Under the pieces are notes generated by a model, which was not told the DNA's origin, ran no database searches, and saw nothing but the letters and a program-made list of their open reading frames with translations. A DNA stretch of 64,000 bases. Origin: Fulvivirga sediminis. GTDB lineage: Bacteria; Bacteroidota; Bacteroidia; Cytophagales; Cyclobacteriaceae. Every line of letters starts with the position of its first letter. Position 1 is the first letter of the stretch. The stretch covers positions 186,001-250,000 of the forward strand of contig NZ_JAESIY010000003.1 of NCBI RefSeq assembly GCF_016757215.1. The letters are read 5' to 3'. This document shows positions 42,429-53,000 of the stretch, piece after piece. The position numbers and the translations under genes are program-made.

Positions 42429-45400
42429 ATGAGATTAATTCTACTGGAAAAAACTGGAGGGCTGTGCCGACTCGTCTGTGGTCTGGTGCTCTTTGCTATA
42501 ACGCTGTCCTCCTATGATTCTTTTGCGAAGGATTCAGCAATGAATTATCAAACAGAACGCTTATTACTAAAAGGAACAGTTTTAGATGAATTTGGAGATC
42601 CTTTACCCGGTGCCACCATTATAGAAAGTGGAACTCAAAATGGTACAATAACTGATGTTGATGGACAGTTTCAAATAAGAGTGCCAGAAGGAGCGGTGAT
42701 TAACATATCCTTTGTTGGTTACAGTGTTCAAGAGATACCTGTAGGTAGCCAAACTCAAATATCTGTAACACTGGAACCCGATGTTGAAAGTTTGGAAGAG
42801 GTTGTAGTGGTGGGCTATGGAACTCAAAAGAAAGAAAATGTTACTGGAGCAGTAAGTACCGTTAAGTCTAAAGAACTTACCCGGTCTACATCTACAACCA
42901 CTGCTGGAGCCTTGGCTGGCCGTGTTCAGGGTGTTACAGTAAGGGCAAAGGATGCAAGGCCGGGAAAAGGAGCTGCTATTGAAATCAGAAACATGGGTAA
43001 TCCCTTGTACGTGATCGATGGAATTGCTTATGGAGGGCAGTCTGGCTCTGACTGGTTAAATTCTTCCAATGTATCGGGAGCAGATATGTTCAATTCATTA
43101 AATATGGAGGATATTGAGAGTATTTCCATTTTGAAGGATGCTTCTGCAGCTATTTATGGATTAAGAGCTTCTAATGGAGTAGTATTGGTAACTACTAAGA
43201 AAGGAAAAAAGGGAACGCCCCGCGTAAATATTAATGGTTACTACGGATGGCAAAACCTTACTAGATTTCCTGACTTGGCCAATGCTGCCGCCTACACCCG
43301 AGGACAGGTAGAAGCCGCTCAGAACGAAGGTATTGATCCTTACAGTATTTATACTCCTGAAGAATTAGCAAAATGGCAGGCAGGTACTGAGCCAGGCTAT
43401 AAGAGCTATGATTACTATGACCTTACTATGAGGAAGAATATTCCTCAATATTCCCTTAATGCAAACGTTTCAGGAGGCTCAGAAAATAGTAATTATTATC
43501 TATCTATAGGTAACACCAGCCAGCAGGCACTTATGGAAGATTTTGATTATAAAAGAACTAATATTCAGGCGAATATGGAGACTAACCTTTCCAGACGTTT
43601 TAAAATCGGTTCGCAAATCAGTGCAAGACATGAGAAAACAGAGGACGTAGGTTTACCAGGTGGTGATGGATATTTCTCAGCTATCCTGGGTATGTTGAGT
43701 AATATCCCTACCGTAGGGCCATATGCTAATGATAATCCTAACTACGTGAATCATACCCGAGATTTCTCCAGAAACCCGGCCTTATTCTCTAGAGACAAAG
43801 TGGGATATAAGGATAATATCAATAGAAATGCTAATATTAATTTATATGCAAAATACGCCTTTGATTTTGGTCTAAGTGCAAAAGCTACAGTTTCGTATAA
43901 CTATACGCATAACAATTTTGACGGATTTCAATATACCTATGATGTATATACTTATGACCCTGTAGAAGATACTTATAATGCAACAGCAGGCTCTGATGCA
44001 GGCTGGAGGTATCAATCTGAACGTGAAGTAGTGGCTAGATATGGTCAGTTTCAGTTAGATTATGAAAAAGAGCTGGGAAACCATTTGTTTTCAGTAATGG
44101 TAGGTTATGAACGCTCTGATTATGACAAGAATTACTTAATGGTAGGTACCGTACCTTCTAATAATTATTTGCCGCTATTAGAGTTTGATAAAATGAATGG
44201 CTTTGGTGATCAATGGTCTTATGAGGCTCGTGCCGGATATGTGGGTAGAATAAATTATAACTATGATGACAGGTACCTGGTAGAATTATTAGGAAGGTAT
44301 GATGGCTCTTATTTATACCCCAAAGGTCATAGATGGGGCTTTTTCCCTGGCGTGTCCCTGGCGTGGCGTGTATCTAATGAAGCCTTTTTTGAAGGGATGA
44401 AAAAATATATTAGTAGCTTAAAGCTGCGTGTTTCATCAGGACAAACAGGTAAGGAACAAGGAGTGGATATGTTCGGCTATTTGGCAGGATATAACTGGAA
44501 TAGCGGAAATGCAGTTTTGGACGGTAAATATTATACAGGTATACAGCCAAAAGGGTTGCCCGTAACTCAGCTTACTTGGGTAAAGAACCGTACCTCTAAT
44601 ATTGGTATAGATGCGGGCTTCTTTGATGATAAACTAAAGCTTACTGCTGACGTCTTCCAAATAAGAAGAACTGGAGTGCCAGCTCCAAGATATGACGTGC
44701 TATTGCCAAGTGAAGTGGGCTATACTTTGCCTAACGAAAACCTGAATAAGGATGGATATAACGGCGCTGAAGGTAGCATTACTTACAGTAGCAGTGTTGG
44801 TGAAGTAAGCTACCATGTAGGGGTTAATGCTACTTACTCAAGATATAGAAACATATATACTTATAAACAGAGGTATGGAAACTCATGGGATGAGTACAAG
44901 AACTCTAATATAGACAGAGTAGGAGGTACCTGGTGGGGATATCAGGTAGTAGGTAGGTTCCAGTCTGAGGAGGAGATCAGAAATTATCAAATTGATAATG
45001 ACGGCAATAACAACAGTACACAGTTACCTGGAGATTTTATTTATAAAGACGTGAACGGAGATGGAGTGATTAACTCTCTGGACGAGCGTCCTATTGGTTA
45101 CCCTAATAACTGGTCTCCTATGCTATCTTTTGGTGGTAATTTAGGTGCTGAATGGAAAGGGTTTGGTCTTAACATAGATTTAGTAGGTGGAGCTATGCAA
45201 TCTTGGTTTCAGGATTATGAATTGAGAAATGCTTTTCATGCCGGAGGTAACTCACCCGCTTACTTGCTAGAAGACAGATGGCACCGAGCTGATCCTTATG
45301 ATCCAAACAGTGAGTGGATACCTGGATATTATCCTGCTTTAAGAAATGGTAAATCTGGACCAAATTCAAGAAACAGCGACTTCTGGTTAACTAATGTGAA

Positions 45401-45620
45401 GTATCTGAGGATTAGGAATATAGAATTAGGATATACCTTCCCTAGTGAAATAACTTCAAAAATGAAAATGCAAAATTTGAGAGTTTATGCTAACGTTTCT
45501 AACCTCATCTCTTTTGACAATGTCAAGAAGTTCCAAATCGATCCGGAAATTGAGGCAAATGCAGCTGTAGTTTATCCTCAACAGCGAACAGTAGTTGTAG
45601 GCTTCAATCTAACACTCTAA
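42429..45620 (+). CDS. susC: SusC/RagA-type TonB-linked outer-membrane glycan transporter
   Basis: The 1063-residue protein has a signal sequence, a carboxypeptidase-like domain (about 45-125: LKGTVLDEFGDPLPGATIIE, ending in LEEVVVVGYGTQKKENVTGA) and a plug (about 130-250). The plug carries the SusC signatures NPLYVIDGIAYGG, then IESISILKDASAAIYGLRAS and NGVVLVTTKKGKKG. A 22-strand barrel follows, ending in VVVGFNLTL. It imports oligosaccharides across the outer membrane using TonB energy, with SusD as lid; the SusD gene follows by 11 bp. An HTCS operator-like repeat lies upstream. The symbol denotes family only. Confidence 0.93.
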   Translation: MRLILLEKTGGLCRLVCGLVLFAITLSSYDSFAKDSAMNYQTERLLLKGTVLDEFGDPLPGATIIESGTQNGTITDVDGQFQIRVPEGAVINISFVGYSVQEIPVGSQTQISVTLEPDVESLEEVVVVGYGTQKKENVTGAVSTVKSKELTRSTSTTTAGALAGRVQGVTVRAKDARPGKGAAIEIRNMGNPLYVIDGIAYGGQSGSDWLNSSNVSGADMFNSLNMEDIESISILKDASAAIYGLRASNGVVLVTTKKGKKGTPRVNINGYYGWQNLTRFPDLANAAAYTRGQVEAAQNEGIDPYSIYTPEELAKWQAGTEPGYKSYDYYDLTMRKNIPQYSLNANVSGGSENSNYYLSIGNTSQQALMEDFDYKRTNIQANMETNLSRRFKIGSQISARHEKTEDVGLPGGDGYFSAILGMLSNIPTVGPYANDNPNYVNHTRDFSRNPALFSRDKVGYKDNINRNANINLYAKYAFDFGLSAKATVSYNYTHNNFDGFQYTYDVYTYDPVEDTYNATAGSDAGWRYQSEREVVARYGQFQLDYEKELGNHLFSVMVGYERSDYDKNYLMVGTVPSNNYLPLLEFDKMNGFGDQWSYEARAGYVGRINYNYDDRYLVELLGRYDGSYLYPKGHRWGFFPGVSLAWRVSNEAFFEGMKKYISSLKLRVSSGQTGKEQGVDMFGYLAGYNWNSGNAVLDGKYYTGIQPKGLPVTQLTWVKNRTSNIGIDAGFFDDKLKLTADVFQIRRTGVPAPRYDVLLPSEVGYTLPNENLNKDGYNGAEGSITYSSSVGEVSYHVGVNATYSRYRNIYTYKQRYGNSWDEYKNSNIDRVGGTWWGYQVVGRFQSEEEIRNYQIDNDGNNNSTQLPGDFIYKDVNGDGVINSLDERPIGYPNNWSPMLSFGGNLGAEWKGFGLNIDLVGGAMQSWFQDYELRNAFHAGGNSPAYLLEDRWHRADPYDPNSEWIPGYYPALRNGKSGPNSRNSDFWLTNVKYLRIRNIELGYTFPSEITSKMKMQNLRVYANVSNLISFDNVKKFQIDPEIEANAAVVYPQQRTVVVGFNLTL

Positions 45621-45631
45621 ATCTTGATATT

Positions 45632-47473
45632 ATGAAAATACTTAATATAACACTATCAATAATACTCAGCATTTTCGTATTGACATCATGCGATAATGAT
45701 AAATGGTTAGAAAGAGAACCTAAAACCATTATCACCGATGACCAATTGTGGAATGACACTGACCTGATTCAGTCACTATTAGCAAATTATTATAACCGAC
45801 TTCCAGCTTTGCATGGCTTGTTTGATAGTCAAGCAATGAGCGATCTGGATGATGCACTCTGGTCAGGCCATCAGGATGCCAACTGGCATAACGATTTCCA
45901 GTTTCAGAATTCATATGGAGAATATTGGGATTATGGGTTTATTAGAGATATTAACCTTGCACTGGATAACCTTGATCAGTACGGAGTAGATCTTGATGAG
46001 CAACAAAAAGTTCTCTTCAAATCAGAGTTACGCTTTATTAGAGCTTTTGTATACTTTGAGCTGGTTAAGAGAATGGGAGGAGTGCCTATCATTACCGAGC
46101 AATTAATATATCAGTATGATGGTGATGCTTCTTATTTACGTAGACCCAGAGATACTGAAAAAGCAGTGTATGATTTCATTTATACAGAGCTTGAGGATAT
46201 TAAAGAAGGGCTGAAAAATAATAATGGAAGTAAAACCCGGGCTAATACTTATACAGCCTTAGCATTGGAAAGTAGAGCCATGCTATACGCAGGTTCCATC
46301 GCTAAATACAATAGTCAAATGGATGCGCCCTTAACTTTACCTGGTGGTGAAGTGGGTATACCTGCTGATTTGGCTGCTGATTATTACACAAAATCTTTGG
46401 CCGCATCACAAGATATTATTAATAACGGTCCTTATTCACTTTATAATGAAAATCCGGACAAAGGCGCTAATTTCTATGATTTATTCATGCAAAAAGAAGG
46501 TAACATGGAAATTATTTTTGCTAAGGACTATGAATTAAGCTTAAAAACACACCTTTTTGCCTACGATAATATTGTAAAGAGTTTAACTGAAGACAATGAA
46601 TCTTCTTCTAACCTTACTCCATCGCTTAACCTAGTGGAGAGCTATGATTATTTAGACGGTACAGAAGGAACTATTCATGCAAAAAATGCCGATGGCTCTT
46701 ACATTGCTTACGATAATTTGCAAGATATTTTTGCCAATAAAGATGGTCGATTATATGGCACTGTAGTTTACCCAGGTACTACATTTAGCAGTAAGCCGGT
46801 AAGCATTCAAGCAGGTGTGGCCGTATGGAGCGGTTCTGCTTATGAATTTAAGGTGACAGGTAATCTCGGTCAGAGGTATGAAGACGGAGGCCTATGGACT
46901 GGTTTTGATGGCCCGGTAGATAATGCTCGAGATGTAAGTAATACAGGATTCTACATGCGCAAATTTGTAAGTGAAGCGCCTGGAGCAAGTACAAGAGGCA
47001 CGGGTGCTGTAAACTGGTGGCCATGGTTCAGATTAGGAGAAATCTATCTGAATGCCGCTGAAGCAGCTTTGGAGCTAGGAAGTGCTGAAGGACTAGATTA
47101 CGTTAATGCCTTAAGAGAAAGGGCTGGTTTTCCTGCCAACAGTATCACTAATCTTACTATGGATATTATTAGAAAAGAAAGAAGAGTGGAGCTGGCATTT
47201 GAAGATCATAGATTCTTCGATTTAAAGAGATGGAGAATAGCCCACGAGATGTGGGATGGTAACAGTGCCAATGAAGATGCTGTTATTTACGGTCTTTATC
47301 CTTATAGAGTGGTGCGCCCTGGGCACGAAGATGATGGTAAGTATATTTTTGAGAAAATGAGACCAACCAGATTCAGACAACCAAGATTGTTCAATGTTTC
47401 TAATTATTATTCTGCCATTAAGCAAGAGGTGCTGAACAATAATCCTGACCTGATCAAAAATCCATACCACTGA
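45632..47473 (+). CDS. susD: RagB/SusD-family glycan-binding surface lipoprotein
   Basis: The 613-residue protein has a lipobox (FVLTSCDNDKWLE). The SusD hallmarks are present: the N-terminal WLEREPKTIITDDQLW, tetratricopeptide-like helices (ELRFIRAFVYFELVKRMGGV) and the C-terminal domain (WPWFRLGEIYLNAAEAALEL, ALRERAGFP, IRKERRVELAFEDHRFFDLK, RWRIAHE). It captures oligosaccharide at the cell surface and forms a bucket-with-lid complex with the SusC encoded 11 bp upstream. The next gene, a DUF3823 lipoprotein, is a usual companion. The symbol denotes family only; specificity cannot be read from sequence. Confidence 0.94.
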   Translation: MKILNITLSIILSIFVLTSCDNDKWLEREPKTIITDDQLWNDTDLIQSLLANYYNRLPALHGLFDSQAMSDLDDALWSGHQDANWHNDFQFQNSYGEYWDYGFIRDINLALDNLDQYGVDLDEQQKVLFKSELRFIRAFVYFELVKRMGGVPIITEQLIYQYDGDASYLRRPRDTEKAVYDFIYTELEDIKEGLKNNNGSKTRANTYTALALESRAMLYAGSIAKYNSQMDAPLTLPGGEVGIPADLAADYYTKSLAASQDIINNGPYSLYNENPDKGANFYDLFMQKEGNMEIIFAKDYELSLKTHLFAYDNIVKSLTEDNESSSNLTPSLNLVESYDYLDGTEGTIHAKNADGSYIAYDNLQDIFANKDGRLYGTVVYPGTTFSSKPVSIQAGVAVWSGSAYEFKVTGNLGQRYEDGGLWTGFDGPVDNARDVSNTGFYMRKFVSEAPGASTRGTGAVNWWPWFRLGEIYLNAAEAALELGSAEGLDYVNALRERAGFPANSITNLTMDIIRKERRVELAFEDHRFFDLKRWRIAHEMWDGNSANEDAVIYGLYPYRVVRPGHEDDGKYIFEKMRPTRFRQPRLFNVSNYYSAIKQEVLNNNPDLIKNPYH

Positions 47474-47513
47474 TGGGTAATGGTTGATGTTTAATCACTT
47501 TAAAAATCAAAAA

Positions 47514-48203
47514 ATGAAAAAATATTATATATATCTTATGGCGATAGCCTCTTCTCTTATGGGGTGTCAATATGATAATTTTGAAGAGCCAAAGGCAATG
47601 TTATCCGGCAACGTAATCTATAACGGTGAAAAGGTAGGAGTGGACAACAAAGAAGTTTCCAGATTGGAGCTTTGGCAAGATGGTTATGATTTGGATGTAA
47701 GCATTCCTATTTATATGGCTCAAGATGGTAGCTACTCTGTTTCTTTGTTTGACGGAGAATATAAAATGGTTAGAAAGTCAAATGGCCCTTGGGTTTCTGA
47801 GTTATCAGATACTTTATACATTACAGTAAAAGGTAATACAGTGTATGATGTACCTGTTACTCCTTATTTCACTATTTCAGATGAAAAATACAATGTAGGG
47901 GCTAATGGCGCTATTAATGCCTCCTTTTCGGTTAATAAAATCATTGACAATGCCAAGCTAAAAGAAGTCAAGCTATTTTTTGGATATAACATCCTTATTG
48001 ATAATGGCGCTAATAGCAATGGAGATGGCGATAATGGTGCTTTTGATGTTTCTACTGTTGACTTTATAGATCTTAATCAAGTTACAGCAACTATTCCGGA
48101 AGCCTTAAGAGGAGAGGAGTATTTATTTGTGCGCATGGGGGTTAAATCATCTGTTTCAGATGAGTTTTATTACACCCAGGTACAGAAAGTAAGTCTGAAG
48201 TAA
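47514..48203 (+). CDS. DUF3823 surface lipoprotein of the SusCD locus
   Basis: The ATG at 47514 gives 229 residues and places the signal peptide and lipobox (IASSLMGCQYDNFEEP) at the N-terminus; an ATG 10 codons upstream (47484) would spoil it. DUF3823 features follow: AMLSGNVIYNGEKVGV, RLELWQDGYDL and GSYSVSLFDGEYKMVR in the first beta-sandwich (about 30-110), then a second strand-rich domain (about 115-229, with KEVKLFFGYNILID). Proteins of this family sit after SusD genes and are thought to be accessory surface glycan-binding proteins. A terminator-like hairpin separates it from the GH30 gene. Confidence 0.82.
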   Translation: MKKYYIYLMAIASSLMGCQYDNFEEPKAMLSGNVIYNGEKVGVDNKEVSRLELWQDGYDLDVSIPIYMAQDGSYSVSLFDGEYKMVRKSNGPWVSELSDTLYITVKGNTVYDVPVTPYFTISDEKYNVGANGAINASFSVNKIIDNAKLKEVKLFFGYNILIDNGANSNGDGDNGAFDVSTVDFIDLNQVTATIPEALRGEEYLFVRMGVKSSVSDEFYYTQVQKVSLK

Positions 48204-48210
48204 CTAGGTG

Positions 48211-48256
48211 AAAGTGCATTGGTGATATCTTAAGGAGATTATTGATGCACTTTTTT
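48211..48256 (+). terminator. Intra-locus terminator or attenuator between DUF3823 and GH30
   Basis: AAAGTGCAT (48211-48219) pairs with ATGCACTTT (48245-48253), followed by T6. It begins 8 bp after the DUF3823 stop. It would lower read-through from the SusCD transcript into GH30. Confidence 0.65.
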
Positions 48257-48330
48257 AATATTCTAAGGTCTTTTCCTTAACCATTAATAATAGTCAAAAT
48301 AGGCTTTTGTACTAGAAAAATAAATTAAAG

Positions 48331-49866
48331 ATGCCATCATTAAAAATAGTAGGGGTGCTAATGGGCATCCTACTTTTTCCCTCCCTGTATATCAAAGACC
48401 AAACTAATACAGAAGATCACATTATAACCTATCACGTAGATACTAAACAGCGCTTTCAAACTATTGATAACTTTGGTGCATCAGATGCCTGGTCTTGTCA
48501 GTTTGTAGGCAACTGGCCTCTGGAGAAAAAACAAAAAATCGCCGAGCTACTTTTTAGTAAAGAGATGGATCAAGCTGGCAATCCGAAAGGAATTGGGTTG
48601 TCTCTTTGGAGGTTTAACTTAGGTGCAGGTAGTGCTCATCAAGGAGATTTAAGTGGTATAAAAGATGAATGGCGGAGGTCCGAATCATTTCTTCAGAAAG
48701 ATGGAGATTATGACTGGACTAAGCAGAGCGGACAGGTCTGGTTTGCTCAAGAAGCCAAAAAATACGAGGTTGAGAACCTGTTGATATTTAATAACAGCCC
48801 ACACATTAACTTCACTAAAAATGGTAAAGCTTTCACCGATAGTGGAAAGCACTCTAACTTATCTGCTTCTCAGGTTCCAAACTTTGCTAAATATCTTGTG
48901 AAATCAGCTGAAGGTCTTGAGAAGATGGGACTAACGGTAGATTATATTAGTCCTATCAATGAGCCACAGTGGGACTGGCAGGATGGAGGCCAGGAAGGTA
49001 CTCCTTTCTGGAATGAGGAAGTAGCTCAAGTGGCTAGGCAGCTGAATAAGGAATTAAAAAGTAGCCAACTAAAAGCCAAAATAGATATAGCCGAGGCAGC
49101 TCAGATTAACTATTTATATGAAGTAGGAAATAAACCAGGTAGAGCTAATCATATTAATGATTTTTTTAACCAACAATCAGATAACTATCTGGGAGATTTG
49201 GAAAATGTGAGTCATACCATTTCTGGGCATAGTTACTTTACCACCGCCCCTAAGTCTACTCTTACAGGTACCAGAAATAAGCTTTTCGACCAATTACAAA
49301 ACAAACCAGACCTTAAATATTGGATGTCGGAGTATTGTATTCTAGGAGATAATCACGGCGAAATTGATGGAAATGGGAGAGATCTGGGCATCGATCCTGC
49401 GCTGCATGTAGCCAAGGTTATTCATACAGACCTAACGCTTACAGGCGCTTCAGCATGGCACTGGTGGCTGGCGGTGTCTCCTTATGATTATAAGGACGGT
49501 CTTGTTTATATTGATCACAATAAGACAGATGGCCAATATTACCAAAGTAAAATGATGTGGGCTTTTGGTAATTATAGTCGTTTTGTAAGGCCAGGCTATA
49601 TAAGGGTAGCTGCAAAATCAGCTGATGAAGCAGAAAGCTCACTGATGGTGTCAGGATATATAAACCCACAGGGTGAGGAGATGGTAATTGTTGCTGTAAA
49701 CCCCACAGAAAAGGATACAAAAGTCAATTTGAACGTTGAAAATCATAGCATGAAATTGAAAGAGGCCTTTGAAACATCTAAAAATCATGATCTGGAAAAG
49801 GTCGATCTGTCTGTTAAGGATGGATTGCGCATTCCAGCCCAATCTATTGTGACTTTGATATATTGA
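48331..49866 (+). CDS. Glycoside hydrolase family 30 enzyme
   Basis: The 511-residue protein has an N-terminal hydrophobic signal (KIVGVLMGILLFPSLYI). The TIM barrel starts with TIDNFGASDAWSCQFVGNWP, as in GH30 (FGASDAWS-type beginning). The acid/base Glu is E211 in SPINEPQWDW and the nucleophile is E334 in YWMSEYCILGD; both catalytic positions are intact. A C-terminal beta-sandwich (about 410-511, with GEEMVIVAVNPTEKD) completes the fold. GH30 members include beta-1,6-galactanases, xylanases and glucosylceramidases. With GH43, GH2 and GH16 neighbours a beta-galactan side-chain activity is attractive but unproven. The gene precedes the HTCS regulator gene by 145 bp. Confidence 0.85.
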   Translation: MPSLKIVGVLMGILLFPSLYIKDQTNTEDHIITYHVDTKQRFQTIDNFGASDAWSCQFVGNWPLEKKQKIAELLFSKEMDQAGNPKGIGLSLWRFNLGAGSAHQGDLSGIKDEWRRSESFLQKDGDYDWTKQSGQVWFAQEAKKYEVENLLIFNNSPHINFTKNGKAFTDSGKHSNLSASQVPNFAKYLVKSAEGLEKMGLTVDYISPINEPQWDWQDGGQEGTPFWNEEVAQVARQLNKELKSSQLKAKIDIAEAAQINYLYEVGNKPGRANHINDFFNQQSDNYLGDLENVSHTISGHSYFTTAPKSTLTGTRNKLFDQLQNKPDLKYWMSEYCILGDNHGEIDGNGRDLGIDPALHVAKVIHTDLTLTGASAWHWWLAVSPYDYKDGLVYIDHNKTDGQYYQSKMMWAFGNYSRFVRPGYIRVAAKSADEAESSLMVSGYINPQGEEMVIVAVNPTEKDTKVNLNVENHSMKLKEAFETSKNHDLEKVDLSVKDGLRIPAQSIVTLIY

Positions 49867-50011
49867 TTTTCGATGTGCGGTGACTTTCTGTGTATAATTA
49901 TAACCGAAGGCATTAATCTTAACATTGAGAGTGAGGGACTGGTATTATTTCATGAAGTTTTATTGAAGGGTATAGTGTATAGATTCTAACCAAAATTTTG
50001 CTTATTTGAAA

Positions 50012-53000
50012 ATGAGTAAATTCAATGACAAGACAAGCAAGCTCAAATTGAAACATGTGGCGATGTGTTTACTCTTCCTCTGGAGTAGTCAGGTGCAGGC
50101 GCAGTTATTTAAGCAGTATAAGTTTCATAGGCTCAATGAAACCCACGGCTTAACCAATAATGTAATCAATGACATTTGCCAGGATACGTTGGGGCAGATT
50201 TGGGTGGCTACCAACGAAGGCTTGTTTAGATATCAGGGGTTTAGTTTTCAGAAATTCATCAAAAATAAAGACAACCCCAATTTACTTCATAATAATTTTG
50301 TGGAGCATCTCTATAGAGATAATGCCAACAGGATTTGGCTAATGACTGATGATGGCGTAGGCCTCTACAGTTATAAAAATGACATTATAGAGCGCTTTAT
50401 GCCCGACCAACTTACCGGAAGGATCAGTTCCATGGCAGTAGATAAGCGTGGAAACTACTATTTCGGGAAGTATGAAAGTGGGCTGATCAAGGTAAGCCCT
50501 GATGGAGACCTTACTACTATAGATGGTGGTAGCTCAGAGTATGATTTGAATTTCTCCAATTACAGTATTTTGGAACTGAGCCTGGTAGGAGAGCAGCTTT
50601 GGGCCATTGTGGCGGATTTAGGGGTGGTTTGTTACAATCTAAAAACTGAGAAAGTTGTCTTTTTCAGTGCTGACGAGATGGTAGGCAGGCCTAAACTTAA
50701 AATGACTGATTTGTTTATAGATCATAATCAAGTGGTTTGGGTGAGTACAGAGTATGGTGTTTATGCATTCTCTGTAAAAGGAAATGGAACAAAGCATATA
50801 GATAGAAGTTTACAAGAAGTTATTCCTGAAGGTGATTACCTTACTATATGTGAAGATCGTGATTATAACCTCTGGATCGGTTCTCGCCAAAATGGAATGT
50901 ATAAAATTTATAGATTGCCTGATGGCAGCTACACTATAGCTACACATTTTACTCCCAGGCCTGATGAGTATGGTATTTCTCACCGAAGTATCAGTAAAAT
51001 TCTTCAAGATGAAAACGGTTTTTTTTGGGTAGGTACACATAATGGAGGCATTAATGTATTCAACCCAGATGGAGAAGATGTAAGGTCTGTAACCAGACAG
51101 TTGCAGCCTTCCGAATTATCTTTAAGCTACCAAAATGTATGGGGACTGAGTCAATCTAAGAGCGGTAATATCTGGGTAGGTACCGATGGTAAGGGACTTA
51201 GCTCGCTTGAACCTGCTACTGGCCGTATTCAAAACAACATTTATCCAGAGCTGGAAAATCATGCTATTTTAGCTTTAATGGAAGATAGCTACTCAAGGCT
51301 TTGGGTAGGTACTTACTCTGATGGGATATACCTTTATGATTTAAAAAAGAATAAAAAAATAAAGACCATTAATACCAGTTCATCTCAGTCTGACCTGGAA
51401 GTGGATGATATCAGGTGCTTTTATGAAGCAGATGATGGCAAAGTTTACATTGGTACAAACCAGGGTGGTTTATATGTTTACGAGGAAGAAACGGGTTATC
51501 TAAGACAATTGCCCGGGCTGTTAAAACTAGATATTCGTTCTGTTACCGCCAATGATCATGACTGTTTGTGGCTAGGCACTTTCGGCAAGGGTTTAGTGAA
51601 ATATAACTTAGTGAGGGAAGAGGTAATACCTACCAGTTGGAGTAGTGATCCTCAGCACAAGGGAGATGTTATCTTTGATGTTTATAAACATGGGAAAGTG
51701 CTTTGGGTGGCTACCAGGCATAATGGAGTAGTACTATACGATACGCGCAATGAAAAATTTCAAAAAGAACCAGCACTAGAGCAAATCAATGGCCTTTCTG
51801 TGTCTGGTTTACAGATGGATAAAAACCAGAACTTGTGGTTTACCACTAACACAGGGGTATACTTACTCAATCGGTTATCTCACGAATTGAAAAAATTTGG
51901 CGTTGAAAATGGATTTCAATCTGGCCACTTTAATGATGGATCTATTTTTTTATCGAAAGAGGGCTATTTGGTGCTTGGCGGAATACACGGGATGAATCTT
52001 TTCTATCCAGAAGATCTGATGGATGTACCTGTGATGACAGATATTGTGCTCAATGAATTTAAGATTTTCAATAAGGCCGTTAATCCTGCTAATTCACCAA
52101 TTTTTCCTGAAGGCAAAAGTATCTTTTTAACCAAAAAAGTTACTCTCAGCTATGCCGACAATATTTTTTCTGTTCAGTTTGCTCTTCCTGGCTATACTAC
52201 CTACGCCAAGCATGATTTTGTTTACATGCTGGAAGGGTATGAACAGAAGTGGCAATATGGAGCTGAGTCTAACCTGGCTACTTATAGAAATGTGCCGCCG
52301 GGTCACTATACGTTTAAGGTGAAAAGTCTGCAAAACGGAGCCGAAAAAAAGCTAAAAGTGGTTATTGAGCCTCCTTTTTGGAAGACATGGCAGGCATACA
52401 TGTTTTATGTGCTCGTTATTATTCTTGTCATTTGGAGGATTAATAAATTTAGCAACAGTAGAATTTCGTTAAAACAGAAGCTAGAGTTTGAGCAAGAGCT
52501 CAGAGAAAAGGAAAAGCTCGTGATGCAGGAGAAATTAAGGTTTTATACTAATTTCTCGCATGAGTTAAAAACACCATTAACCCTAATACAAGGCCCAGTT
52601 AATGATTTGTTAAAATCAGTGGAAGATCCACAAAAGCGACAATACCTCAAGCTCATTCAGAAAAATACAGGCATCATTCTTAAGTTCATACGCCGTATGC
52701 TGGAATTTAGGAAGATTGAGATGAATAAAATTACCCTTAATGTGGGGCATCACGATTTGAAAATTTTAGCCCAGGAAGAGGCTGAGAGCTTTAGTTATTT
52801 GGCCAGTGAAAAGGAAATTAAATTCGGGTTTTATTGTCAAAATGATATTGAAGGATGGGTGGATTTGGAGAAAATACAAGTGGTTATGAATAACCTTTTG
52901 TCTAACGCGTTTAAGTTTACTCCAAAAGGGAAGAAGGTTAATTTTGGGGTTTTTGATGAGGATGACTACCTGATTATTGAAGTGAAAGACAAGGGCGTGG

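Noticed and set aside
49930-49950. GAGGGACTGG upstream of the HTCS gene as an HTCS operator half
   Set aside because: Only one half with poor match and no second half at 22 bp.
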